This document shows positions 8,457-17,017 of a stretch of DNA of 64,000 nt, piece after piece. The position numbers and the translations under genes are program-made. The notes below the pieces were generated by a model. The model was not told where the DNA came from. It did no database searches and saw nothing but the letters and a program-made list of their open reading frames with translations. How positions within the stretch are numbered: position 1 is the first letter of the stretch; the number at the start of each line of letters is the position of its first letter. The stretch covers positions 118,294 to 182,293 of the forward strand of contig JAFRUE010000005.1 of NCBI GenBank assembly GCA_017441925.1, read 5' to 3'. This DNA comes from Bacillota bacterium. Its GTDB lineage: Bacteria; Bacillota; Clostridia; Lachnospirales; Bianqueaceae.

Positions 8457-10226
8457 TCATCCTTTATATTCAAGGCAGAGCATCGTAAGGTCATCGAACT
8501 GCTCTGCTTCATTCACGAACCTGTCTACCGCACCTCTGACGTTCCTGAGGACCTCTTCCGGAGCCGCGTCCGTATTGCTGTTCAGCGCGGCAAGCATTCT
8601 GTCATTGCCGAAAAGCTGCTGATCCTTGTCGGTCGCTTCCGGCACACCGTCCGTATACAGGAACAGTTTCGATCCGGGTTCAAGCAGGATCTCATATTCC
8701 TTATACTTCATGCCGTCCATGCCGCCGATGACAAAACCGTGCTTATCCTTCAGAAGTTCAAACGGGCAGCCGGCTGTTTTTCTGAGCACCGGGTATTCAT
8801 GGCCTGCGTTGGCAGCCGTCAGCCTGCCGGTAGAGATCTCAAGGATCCCCAGCCAGACCGTAACAAACATCTCCATGCGGTTATTTGAACAGATCGTGGT
8901 ATTGGTATCCCTTAGTACTTCCGCAGGTGATTTGCCCATCATGGCATTGTTCTTTAGGATGATCTTGGATGCCATCATGAACAGCGCCGCAGGGACGCCT
9001 TTACCGGAAACGTCAGCCATGACCATGCACAGATGATCCTCGTCGATCAGGAAGAAATCATAGAAATCTCCTCCGACTTCCTTTGCGGGGTCCATCGATG
9101 CATGGATATCAAACTCCGTTCTGTCCGGGAATGCCGGGAACGTATCCGGCAGCATCGAAGCCTGGATCCTTGCCGCCATGCCGAGTTCCGTAACGACTCG
9201 CTCTTTATCGGCAGTGATCGTCCGGATATTATTCTGATAATCATCCATCTCGATCGACAGCTCCTGGATATCGTCAGACAGCTGCCCGATTTCATTGCGC
9301 GGGTGTATGTCTTTCAGTTTCTGTACGATGTTCCCGCTGTCCTTATTCTGCTTGTACAGACGGATATTCTCGATAACCTTATTCAGCGGGAATACGACAA
9401 AGAACAGGATCAGCGAGAGACAGATCAGAGACAGCAGGAGCTGCTGGACCACTGCGACCGTGGTCCCCTGCATCGCGTCTGCTTTAGCGCCCTCTTTCAA
9501 TCCCGATACATTGTAAGTCAGACCGATAAAGACATACTGCCTGTCGATGATGCCGACATATGTATAATAATCCTCATAATCACCTGCATACACCAGCTCG
9601 CGGACATTATCACGCGCGTCAAGCATCGCCTGCTGCTGGATCTCTGTCACCTTCGTTACCGTTCCAAGCGGATATACCTGCAGATAGGTGGTGCCGCGGA
9701 CTGCACCGGGATCCGCCGCGCTGAGCAGGAAGAACTGCTCCTCGCAGGCACGGTCGGACATACAGCAGAAAAGGAAATCCATATGATAAGCCTGCTTGAT
9801 CTGATTGAGTCTGGTGATGAGCCAGGAATAGACGACCTCCGCGTACAGTTTGCGGTCCTCGTCCGTCATAGTCAGAAAATCGTGGACCGTGGCGTATTTC
9901 AGCTGGATATTCGGATATCTCTCGCTAAGCAGCTGTGCTTTGGCCTCGGTCTCGGTACCCACCGAATAATCCACATCGTATTCGATATCAAGATCCTCAT
10001 GGTTCACGTACCAGTAACGCATCAGCCAGAAATGGGCGGGATACTCCCTGATCGCTCTGATGACCTCATCGGAGACCTCTGCGGCAAAGTATTCCGTCTG
10101 TTCGCGGACGTTATCATTAGCGATATCGATCTGCGTAAAATATGTGAGTGCGCCTGTCAGCAGAATGCCGATAAGAAAGAACAACGCGATCTGCGTAATC
10201 AGGCTGTATCTCTTTTTCATAGCCAT
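8457..10226 (-). CDS. Membrane-bound SpoIIE/RsbU-type serine phosphatase
   Basis: PP2C-family phosphatase of about 589 aa with an extracellular sensor. A transmembrane segment near the N-terminus is followed by a sensing domain of roughly 230 residues, a second membrane segment (LLLSLICLSLILFFVVFPL), a HAMP-like linker and helical coiled-coil region, and a C-terminal phosphatase domain. That domain carries the metal-binding motifs EVGGDFYDFF, VMADVSGKGVPAALFM and FDDLTMLCLEY. Such proteins usually dephosphorylate anti-sigma-factor antagonists; no partner kinase or STAS gene is nearby. The ATG at 10226 lies 11 bases after GGAGG; 10235 and 10220 are alternatives. Confidence 0.88.
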   Translation of the reverse strand: MAMKKRYSLITQIALFFLIGILLTGALTYFTQIDIANDNVREQTEYFAAEVSDEVIRAIREYPAHFWLMRYWYVNHEDLDIEYDVDYSVGTETEAKAQLLSERYPNIQLKYATVHDFLTMTDEDRKLYAEVVYSWLITRLNQIKQAYHMDFLFCCMSDRACEEQFFLLSAADPGAVRGTTYLQVYPLGTVTKVTEIQQQAMLDARDNVRELVYAGDYEDYYTYVGIIDRQYVFIGLTYNVSGLKEGAKADAMQGTTVAVVQQLLLSLICLSLILFFVVFPLNKVIENIRLYKQNKDSGNIVQKLKDIHPRNEIGQLSDDIQELSIEMDDYQNNIRTITADKERVVTELGMAARIQASMLPDTFPAFPDRTEFDIHASMDPAKEVGGDFYDFFLIDEDHLCMVMADVSGKGVPAALFMMASKIILKNNAMMGKSPAEVLRDTNTTICSNNRMEMFVTVWLGILEISTGRLTAANAGHEYPVLRKTAGCPFELLKDKHGFVIGGMDGMKYKEYEILLEPGSKLFLYTDGVPEATDKDQQLFGNDRMLAALNSNTDAAPEEVLRNVRGAVDRFVNEAEQFDDLTMLCLEYKG

Positions 10227-10339
10227 GGGCGGCATAACCTCCGGTAGATAGGCTGGGGATAACACAAATTTACACATTACATCAGAATAAAGTATAGCAC
10301 AGGTTTTTTGTTTTTTCTACAGCAGATATCAATGTAAAA

Positions 10340-10368
10340 TTGTTTTTTACGGACATTCGTTGTATAAT
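10340..10368 (+). promoter_or_regulatory. Promoter of the LamG/MFS/propeller operon
   Basis: TTGTTT (10340-10345), 17-base spacer, TATAAT (10363-10368). Confidence 0.7.
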
Positions 10369-10429
10369 AAGCAAAAAACTGCAGCCGGTAATGCAAAGGC
10401 GCTGCAATCACAGGAATAGGGAGCACAAA

Positions 10430-13400
10430 ATGGCTAAAAAAACCGTAGATGAAGGATTACTGTTCTATCTGTCGGGCGACACTTCGGAAGCGGATTACGC
10501 GAAGGGCGAGAAAAAGCCTACGCTGTTCATGGGTGCCGAGAGTGTGCCTCACGGAGTCAAAGGCAGATTCCTGAAGTGCAATAACGGCCACCGTATCAGT
10601 TGGCGTGCACCAGGTAATATCTATGCAGAGCGCGGGACCGTCTCGTTCTTCTGGAGATCTGAGATTCCTCTTGGATTCGCGCCGTTCCCGGTCTTCCGGG
10701 TCAGTTTCGCGGACCATTCCAGTTGGGACCAGGTCTTCCTGCGGATCGATTACAACGGCCAGCAGCAGGGTTTCGACGCGTTCGTTACCGATATCAATTC
10801 AAGCCGCATCCGTCTGCGCACGACCATGCATCCGGCCCTCGAGCCTATGGAATGGGTGCATATCGGTTTTTCGTGGGATGAGAATGTCGGGGTCAAACTG
10901 TATCTAAACGGCATTCTTGCCGAGTACCGTTATGATAAAAGAGTCCTTTACGCCGCGCTCGACTCGTTCGCGCCGCATCAGCGCATCTCCGCGAACTGGG
11001 GCATCCAGAGCGCGTTCCAGTTCATCCGCGGCGGCGATCTGGACGAGCTGCGGATCTACGACCGCATGCTCTCCGACGAAAACATGCTGGAGCTTGCTTC
11101 CTGCAAGCCGCTGACTGACGTGCCTTCCGTCCCGGCTTCTATGGAAAGCCCGGAGGTCCGGCAGGAATGGTATCAGCGTTACGGCTGGGACCATGCGGAC
11201 GCGCAGCCTCAATACTACACTGGCAATGTTTCCGCCCGCAAGGTCATGCCGGTAACGGCTTTTGAACGCGGGCTGTGGACTTACAAGACAATGGACGGCA
11301 TTCGCGAGACCGCATGGCCCAATATGTTCAACCGTTCCAGACTCCCCGGCCGCAACGATTATTTCCAGCTGCCAGACTGGAACTGCTATTACGATTCCGG
11401 CAAAGAGATCATCTGGACCATGCCCTCCGAGAAATACAATCATATCGAGATCGAAGGCTCGGCTTTCGGCACGCTCTCTGTCGTCGGCCGTAACGAGGAA
11501 AAGCCTCTCGCAGAGCGTAAACGTTTCCGGCAGTACACCGTAACCGACCTGGATACGCCGCTCCAGGGCAAAAAGATCCATTTCCGGAACGTAGTCCTGG
11601 AGGAGCCAATCTCATCGTTCGGCGCATATTATGTGAAGCGCGGGAACGCTCCCGCGGATCCGAAGCGGATCGAGACGTTCCGGATCAACGCATGCTCCTT
11701 CGCGGAAGCCGCATCCGCAGTTCAGGACGCTGCCGTCACCGGCGACGCAGCGGAGCTTGTACAGTTCATCAACCGCCGTTACCTGCCGAACGAACGGAAC
11801 ATCCTGTTCGGCACGGCAGATACTGTCATCGCGCCGTCTGTCGGTCCCGATGAACAGGACGCTGCCGCAGACGGAATGCCGTCTGCCCTTCCTATCGTGC
11901 AGATCATCCTGCCGTATGACAACACGGCCCATGACGGCCTTGACGGCGTCCTTCTCGATATCCCCGCGCTGGACTGTGAGGACACGCTTGATGGCTTCAT
12001 CAATCTTCACATCGAGATCAAAGATCCCCTCTGGAAATACAGGGATCTGGCCGTTTTCACCATGAATGTCAAGGCGGGCGAGGCAAAACGGCTCTGGCTT
12101 GATCTGCGCGACCGTATCCTGCCTGCCGACAAAGCCATGTGCATCGTCATTGCCGCCTCCGCAGGGGATTTCTCCGGCAGGTCTCTCACCGGCATGAACA
12201 TTTCTCTGTACTATAAAGATCAGAAAGCGGCGCTCGCGGAGCATGTCGAGGACGGTCTGAACCGTGTGAAAGACTGCTACGGCAATCTTGTGGAAGAACA
12301 CGCGGCTCATCCGCGTTTCTATATGTATGAGCGGCTCATCCGGGATCTGACGGACGTCCTGAGATACGACCCGGACAATGAGCTCGGCAGGAATTATCTC
12401 TATGAGATCGTGCATAATCTGATCGGCGGACGCAGAGGCACCGATAATCCGGACACTGTGGAATACAATGAAAAAGGCACGCTCCGCGGAGTGAAGCTCG
12501 TTCCCGTCCCGTATGAGGCGGAAGCTCCGGCGGAAGGAATCGAACCGTGGGCACATTATCAGCTGCTTGTGCTGAAGCGCATTAAGTATATCGTCGACTG
12601 GTGGACCGATAACCGCATGATCGAGAACGGCGAGCTCGGCGGCGGTCTGTCGGACGACGGCGATCAGATGGAGCTCTGGCTGATGCTCTCCGCTCTCGGC
12701 ATCAAGCCCGAATATTACGCGGATAAACACTATCTGCAGATGGACGCCTATTACGACCAGGGAATGTTCCTCGACGGGCATACGATGATCCTGACCGACT
12801 CCCTGCACACATACGAAGACGGTATCCAGATGCTCACGCAGGAAATGCTCTATGAACCCTGGAAGCCCAGGAATTTCGAGCGTGCGCTTGAGACGCTCCG
12901 CGCCAACTGGCGGATCTGCGAATACGCGCCGAACGGCGATCTGCAGATCGTTTCAAGGTATTTTTCCGGCAATACGATCATCCGCAGCGCCCCGTGGGAC
13001 GGCATGGACCCAATGTCGCTGCTGATCCTCGGTCCGGGACTCGGCATCGCCGCCTACTGCGGCCTCAAGCCTGCTGTCCGGCTCAACATGGAGCTTGCGG
13101 ACACCTTGATGCATCATTTTCACGATGGATATATGCACGCGACGATCGAATTCATGACCGGCAAGGACAAGCGTGCTTTCCACTCCGAATGGGCGAATCA
13201 GCTGACCTTCGCGTACCATTACACACGCGATCCTAAATATCTCGTACCGATTGCCGAGCACGGTGACAGAAGCCTCAATATGGGCGATGACAGCTACGGT
13301 GAAAAAGTCTGGACACACCCGACATCCGAGACTTTCGACAAGGACGAGGTCGTCGGGATCAACAAGGATCTGGACGAACGGCTGTACAGACGTGAGTATA

Positions 13401-14143
13401 TCAATACGGAGGGCTACACCTGGTCCGACCGTCTGATCCGTTACATTCTGGAGACGCAGTGGGAGCGGATCGGCGGCGTGATCGAAGAGCGCAACTACCA
13501 GTTCCCGATGAGCACCATCTCCTGGAAGTTCGCGAACGAAGAGGATGCCCTTCTTGTCGGTATCATGCTGCCCTACAGCGACCTCGGCCGGATCAAGATC
13601 GTGGCTTTCAACACTTCTGATCGTGTCATCAATGCCGAGATTTGCGGCAAGATGGTTGATCCCGGCACCTGGCGCATATCCTGCGGCATCGATTCCGACG
13701 GCGATCAGTCCGCAGATACGGATATGACCGAACAGACGGTATATTTTGAGAATTATCAGACTCTGCCGGTCGCGTTTAAGCCGAAGCAGACAACCGTTAT
13801 CGACATGAAGCTAGTCGATAAGGCCCTCTCTTACTATGAACGGCCGGATCTTGCGATCGGCAAAGAGGACGTCGCCGTTAAGCCGAAACAGGTCGTCGTA
13901 ACGGTTCACAGTATCGGCGCCGTCGACGCGCCCAAGACGAAGATCGCGCTGCTGGATGAACGCGGCCGTGAAGTCACGAGAACCACTGTCCCGGCTATGA
14001 ATGCCCCGAACGATATGTATGCAAAGACCGCGAGGGTGATTCTGCGTGCTGCTGCCAAAAAGGGTTATAAGGTCGTGATCGATCCTGATCATGAGCTTTT
14101 TGAAGTCACCCGGATCAATAATGAAATCGTGATAGAAGGCTGA
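10430..14143 (+). CDS. Large LamG-like plus alpha/alpha-toroid glycan-acting protein
   Basis: Cytoplasmic protein of 1237 aa without a signal peptide. Residues 1 to about 225 are a LamG/concanavalin-like jelly roll, with the typical strand pair WVHIGFSWDENVGVKLYLNG and DELRIYDRMLSDENM. A long unassigned beta region follows. From about residue 590 the sequence is helical with a core (VDWWTDNRMIENGELGGG, DDGDQMELWLMLSALG, GHTMILTDSLHTYEDG) that resembles the toroid of heparinase-like lyases and related glycoside hydrolases. The C-terminus returns to beta sheet. I cannot name the family. The start at 10430 follows AGGGAG; an earlier ATG would overlap the promoter. It opens a three-gene operon with an MFS transporter. 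Confidence 0.8.
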   Translation: MAKKTVDEGLLFYLSGDTSEADYAKGEKKPTLFMGAESVPHGVKGRFLKCNNGHRISWRAPGNIYAERGTVSFFWRSEIPLGFAPFPVFRVSFADHSSWDQVFLRIDYNGQQQGFDAFVTDINSSRIRLRTTMHPALEPMEWVHIGFSWDENVGVKLYLNGILAEYRYDKRVLYAALDSFAPHQRISANWGIQSAFQFIRGGDLDELRIYDRMLSDENMLELASCKPLTDVPSVPASMESPEVRQEWYQRYGWDHADAQPQYYTGNVSARKVMPVTAFERGLWTYKTMDGIRETAWPNMFNRSRLPGRNDYFQLPDWNCYYDSGKEIIWTMPSEKYNHIEIEGSAFGTLSVVGRNEEKPLAERKRFRQYTVTDLDTPLQGKKIHFRNVVLEEPISSFGAYYVKRGNAPADPKRIETFRINACSFAEAASAVQDAAVTGDAAELVQFINRRYLPNERNILFGTADTVIAPSVGPDEQDAAADGMPSALPIVQIILPYDNTAHDGLDGVLLDIPALDCEDTLDGFINLHIEIKDPLWKYRDLAVFTMNVKAGEAKRLWLDLRDRILPADKAMCIVIAASAGDFSGRSLTGMNISLYYKDQKAALAEHVEDGLNRVKDCYGNLVEEHAAHPRFYMYERLIRDLTDVLRYDPDNELGRNYLYEIVHNLIGGRRGTDNPDTVEYNEKGTLRGVKLVPVPYEAEAPAEGIEPWAHYQLLVLKRIKYIVDWWTDNRMIENGELGGGLSDDGDQMELWLMLSALGIKPEYYADKHYLQMDAYYDQGMFLDGHTMILTDSLHTYEDGIQMLTQEMLYEPWKPRNFERALETLRANWRICEYAPNGDLQIVSRYFSGNTIIRSAPWDGMDPMSLLILGPGLGIAAYCGLKPAVRLNMELADTLMHHFHDGYMHATIEFMTGKDKRAFHSEWANQLTFAYHYTRDPKYLVPIAEHGDRSLNMGDDSYGEKVWTHPTSETFDKDEVVGINKDLDERLYRREYINTEGYTWSDRLIRYILETQWERIGGVIEERNYQFPMSTISWKFANEEDALLVGIMLPYSDLGRIKIVAFNTSDRVINAEICGKMVDPGTWRISCGIDSDGDQSADTDMTEQTVYFENYQTLPVAFKPKQTTVIDMKLVDKALSYYERPDLAIGKEDVAVKPKQVVVTVHSIGAVDAPKTKIALLDERGREVTRTTVPAMNAPNDMYAKTARVILRAAAKKGYKVVIDPDHELFEVTRINNEIVIEG

Positions 14144-14150
14144 AACCATC

Positions 14151-15404
14151 ATGGGAGAAATATTCAGAAGCCGCAATCTCAGACATCTTGCACTTATCGG
14201 CTTTTTCTTTGGATTCACTGAGGCGATGTTCTCGCTGCGCGCCGCGTTCCTGGCGGCAAACGGGCTGAATCCCACACAGGTCGGTCTGGTCTTTTCCATT
14301 ACGGGAATCATCGGAACCATCGCACCTCTTCTCGGCGGAGTGCTGGCGGACCGTTTTTTCACACGGTATAAAGTATTCATTGCATCGCTCTTCGGATTCG
14401 CGCTGACGATCGGCTTTATGCCGCTGTCCGCCCAGGTACGGATCGGCAGTCTGATCCTGTCCATGTTCCTCATGCCGATGCTGTCTTTTTTCCATCCGAT
14501 GGTAAGCGGAATGATACAGACCTGCTCAATCAACGCGACAAACGGTCTGGAGAAAGTCGACTATTCCTATCTGCGGGCGTTTATGTCCACGGGCTACATC
14601 ATTTCCAACCTTTTATGCACCCCGATCATCTCCCGTTACGGCATCAACGCGCCTTACTACTTTGTCCTGATCTTCTTTGCCGTGATCTTTGCGCTCCGCC
14701 GTTCCCTGAAGGAGAACGAAACCGACCGTGTCCAGAGAAGGGCCGTCAATAAGCGGAATCTGCGGTTCTCTGACATTTTCAGGAACTATTATGTCGTGTC
14801 CTTTATCGCGATCACGATCTTCTACTCAGGCGCCGGCGTGTGTGCCGGTTATATCTCGTATATGATCGAATACAACGGCCTGGACGTCTCCAAACTGACA
14901 CTTGTATCCGGTCTCAAAGTCATCGGCGAAGTGGTTGTCATGCTGGCTTTCCCACTGCTGCGGAAGCGTTTCTCGCTCTCCGGTCTGCAGATCCTCTCCG
15001 GCAGCTTTCTGCTTCTGGAACTGCTGCTGATGGTTCATGCTAATACGCTCGGAGAGATGATATTCTATGAAATCATCGGCGGGATGGGTGCCGGCATCGC
15101 GTTAAGCTCGACAGCCCAGTATCTGAGGGTGCTGACGCCTCCGGGACTCGAAGCGACCGCCGCGTCGCTCTGGTCTGCGGGAACAAGTCTCGGCGGGATT
15201 ATCCTGCCTTTCATCTTCGGCATCGTCATCGACAGGCTTGGCGTAATCGCCTGCTACCGAGTCGGAAGCATCATGATGGGTGTCTGGGTCCTGTTCTTCA
15301 TAGGGACGCTTCTCTTCGGCAAATACGTGCTGAAAAAAGAAAACGTCTGCCCGATTTTCCTGGCGGACAAGAATCAAACAGAAATGCAAAGGCAAAAACT
15401 ATGA
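14151..15404 (+). CDS. MFS transporter, probable sugar or oligosaccharide importer
   Basis: Integral membrane protein of 417 aa with about twelve transmembrane helices, in the LacY/nucleoside-proton-symporter-like branch of the major facilitator superfamily. A loop of the MFS motif-A type, GGVLADRFFTRYK, follows helix 2, and a charged cytoplasmic loop (SLKENETDRVQRR) separates the two halves. It starts seven bases after the LamG protein stops and its last codons overlap the next start by ATGA. Translational coupling on both sides suggests it imports the substrate handled by the neighbouring proteins. The substrate is not evident from sequence. Confidence 0.85.
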   Translation: MGEIFRSRNLRHLALIGFFFGFTEAMFSLRAAFLAANGLNPTQVGLVFSITGIIGTIAPLLGGVLADRFFTRYKVFIASLFGFALTIGFMPLSAQVRIGSLILSMFLMPMLSFFHPMVSGMIQTCSINATNGLEKVDYSYLRAFMSTGYIISNLLCTPIISRYGINAPYYFVLIFFAVIFALRRSLKENETDRVQRRAVNKRNLRFSDIFRNYYVVSFIAITIFYSGAGVCAGYISYMIEYNGLDVSKLTLVSGLKVIGEVVVMLAFPLLRKRFSLSGLQILSGSFLLLELLLMVHANTLGEMIFYEIIGGMGAGIALSSTAQYLRVLTPPGLEATAASLWSAGTSLGGIILPFIFGIVIDRLGVIACYRVGSIMMGVWVLFFIGTLLFGKYVLKKENVCPIFLADKNQTEMQRQKL

Positions 15405-16498
15405 TCCATCCGAATCTCCCCCGTGAGATCTGTTCCGGACTGTGGAAAACGCCGCATGTGCAGGGCATTGCGATCGACACGGCCAGAGAGTATATCTATT
15501 ACTCCTTTACGACGCTTCTCGTCAAAACCGATCTGCAGGGCAACCTGATCGGAACAGTAGACGGCATTGTCGGCCATCTTGGCTGCATGGATTTCTGCGA
15601 CGCGGATGGCTGTGTGTATGCTTCACTGGAGTATAAACAGGACGCGATCGGTAAAGGCATCCTATCCCGTCTTGGCTCCGAGCGGAAGTTTGAGGACGCC
15701 TTTTACATTGCGCGTTTTGACGTTTCCAGGATCGACCGGATCGGTATGAACGCGGAACGCGACGGCATCATGACGGCAGTCTATCTTCCCGAAGTTGTCC
15801 ATGATTATCTGGGACGCACGCCTGATGGCAAAGAGCATCTACACGGGTGCTCCAGTATCGACGGACTTGCGTTTGGCCTGGCTTTCGGCACGGCTTCTGA
15901 TGCGGCTTTCGGTACACGGCGCGGGAAGCTCTGGCTGAATGTGGCTTACGGTGTCTATGGCGACACAACACGTTCTGACAACGACTATCAGGTAATCCTG
16001 ACCTACGATCCGGACGTCCTTGCGCCGTATTTCCGCCCGCTCAATCAGGACACGCCGCACCACAGCGGTCCGGAGAAACCTGCGCACAAATATTTCGTCT
16101 ATACCGGCAACACCACCTATGGCGTGCAGAATCTCGAATATGACGGCTGCACTGGCAACTGGTTCCTGGCGGTCTATCCGGGCACCAAACCTCAGTTTCC
16201 CAATTATCCGTTCTTCATCATCGACGGGTCTGCCGCACCGGTGACGGCACAGCTCAAAGGCCTGCCGGAAGGCGTCACGGGTGAGACACTTTCCCTGCTG
16301 CCGCAAGGACTCTATGATGAGCAAAGCGGCATCTGGGGATGGGATCTCCGTCATGGGGACACCGGGCTCTTCGCACTGGATGACGGTTATTATTACATTT
16401 CCCACAACGGCCACACCCCGGATAAAGAACAGTTCAGCCGTGTGCATCTCTATCGCTGGACAGGAGAGACACCGACGCCATTCACAATGGCAGAATAA
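15401..16498 (+). CDS. Propeller-like hypothetical protein of the LamG/MFS operon
   Basis: Soluble protein of 365 aa with no signal peptide and no family I can name. Repeated short beta segments (VQGIAIDTAREYIYYSF, GHLGCMDFCDADGCVYAS, GVQNLEYDGCTGNWFLAVY, YYYISHN) suggest a five- to seven-bladed beta-propeller. Several Trp/His/Asp-rich loops could form a ligand or active site. It overlaps the MFS gene by four bases and closes the operon. A role in sensing, binding or cleaving the imported glycan is inferred from position only. Confidence 0.8.
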   Translation: MIHPNLPREICSGLWKTPHVQGIAIDTAREYIYYSFTTLLVKTDLQGNLIGTVDGIVGHLGCMDFCDADGCVYASLEYKQDAIGKGILSRLGSERKFEDAFYIARFDVSRIDRIGMNAERDGIMTAVYLPEVVHDYLGRTPDGKEHLHGCSSIDGLAFGLAFGTASDAAFGTRRGKLWLNVAYGVYGDTTRSDNDYQVILTYDPDVLAPYFRPLNQDTPHHSGPEKPAHKYFVYTGNTTYGVQNLEYDGCTGNWFLAVYPGTKPQFPNYPFFIIDGSAAPVTAQLKGLPEGVTGETLSLLPQGLYDEQSGIWGWDLRHGDTGLFALDDGYYYISHNGHTPDKEQFSRVHLYRWTGETPTPFTMAE

Positions 16499-16938
16499 CT
16501 TAAGTTGATTCCTGAGCATATAGCGAAGCATCCGGGAGAACATCCGGGTCATCCGACAGAGAAGGCGCCATGAATGTCTATTTGTTTTATAGGCTGTACT
16601 GAACAAATCGTAAAAATCGCAATCTGTTCAGTATCCTTACGCTCTCTGTACTGAACGGGCGCCTTAAAATGAGGATTTGTTCCGTACACATTCGCGGCAA
16701 GTGTATAGCAGGTACTGAACAAAACCGTAAAAAACAGTTTTATTCAGTATGAAATGACGGAAACGTACGGAACAAAATCAGAAAATTCGGAATTATTCCG
16801 TACAAGGGAACGGAGGGACAGTTCTCCGTACTGAACAAATCGCGAAAATGAAATCTTTTTCAGTATATGGGCAAGCGGCTTGGGGGCCCGGCAGGAAAAC
16901 CGCAACATGATCATGTGTATATTCAAATGAAAAAAAGA
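16499..16938. other. Non-coding interval between operon end and terminator
   Basis: About 440 bases with no credible gene. The first 95 bases show nothing I can assign. From about 16597 to 16865 it holds five inverted-repeat units, listed separately. Confidence 0.8.
16597..16865. repeat. Array of five inverted-repeat (hairpin) units
   Basis: Ten half-sites of the type TACTGAAC or its complement lie about 30 bases apart with alternating orientation. Units: 16597-16633 (TACTGAACA / TGTTCAGTA, 9 bp), 16648-16687 (GTACTGAAC / GTTCCGTAC, one mismatch), 16713-16749 (TACTGAA / TTCAGTA), 16765-16803 (GTACGGAA / TTCCGTAC, 8 bp), 16829-16865 (TACTGAA / TTCAGTA). Four units continue after the left arm as AACAAA plus an A-rich loop; the second unit carries that sequence on the other strand. 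Unit 4 changes T-A to G-C in both arms at the same place, a compensatory change. Unit starts are 52-64 bases apart. Confidence 0.85.
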
Positions 16939-16985
16939 TGCTGCAGAAAAACGGTTTTTTCTCATTTTTCTGCAGCACCTTTTTT
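16939..16985. terminator. Bidirectional terminator
   Basis: TGCTGCAGAAAAA (16939-16951) pairs with TTTTTCTGCAGCA (16965-16977), followed by a T-run on the plus strand and preceded by an A-run. It separates the plus-strand operon from metY on the minus strand. Confidence 0.85.
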
Positions 16986-17017
16986 ATTGGGAGTATATGG
17001 ACAAGCTGTCGTGATTA

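Noticed and set aside
7398..8888. Open frame of 496 codons on the plus strand opposite the VanY-like gene
   Set aside because: It overlaps two well-supported minus-strand genes and shows no domain.
11612..12808. Open frame of 398 codons on the minus strand inside the LamG gene
   Set aside because: It is the shadow of the large plus-strand gene, with no start signals.
16597..16865. CRISPR array
   Set aside because: The repeats are inverted, not direct, unit spacing varies (52-64 bases), loops are related rather than unique, and no cas gene is present.
16744..16965. Small protein on the minus strand within the hairpin array
   Set aside because: It runs through three repeat units and the terminator, with no ribosome-binding site.
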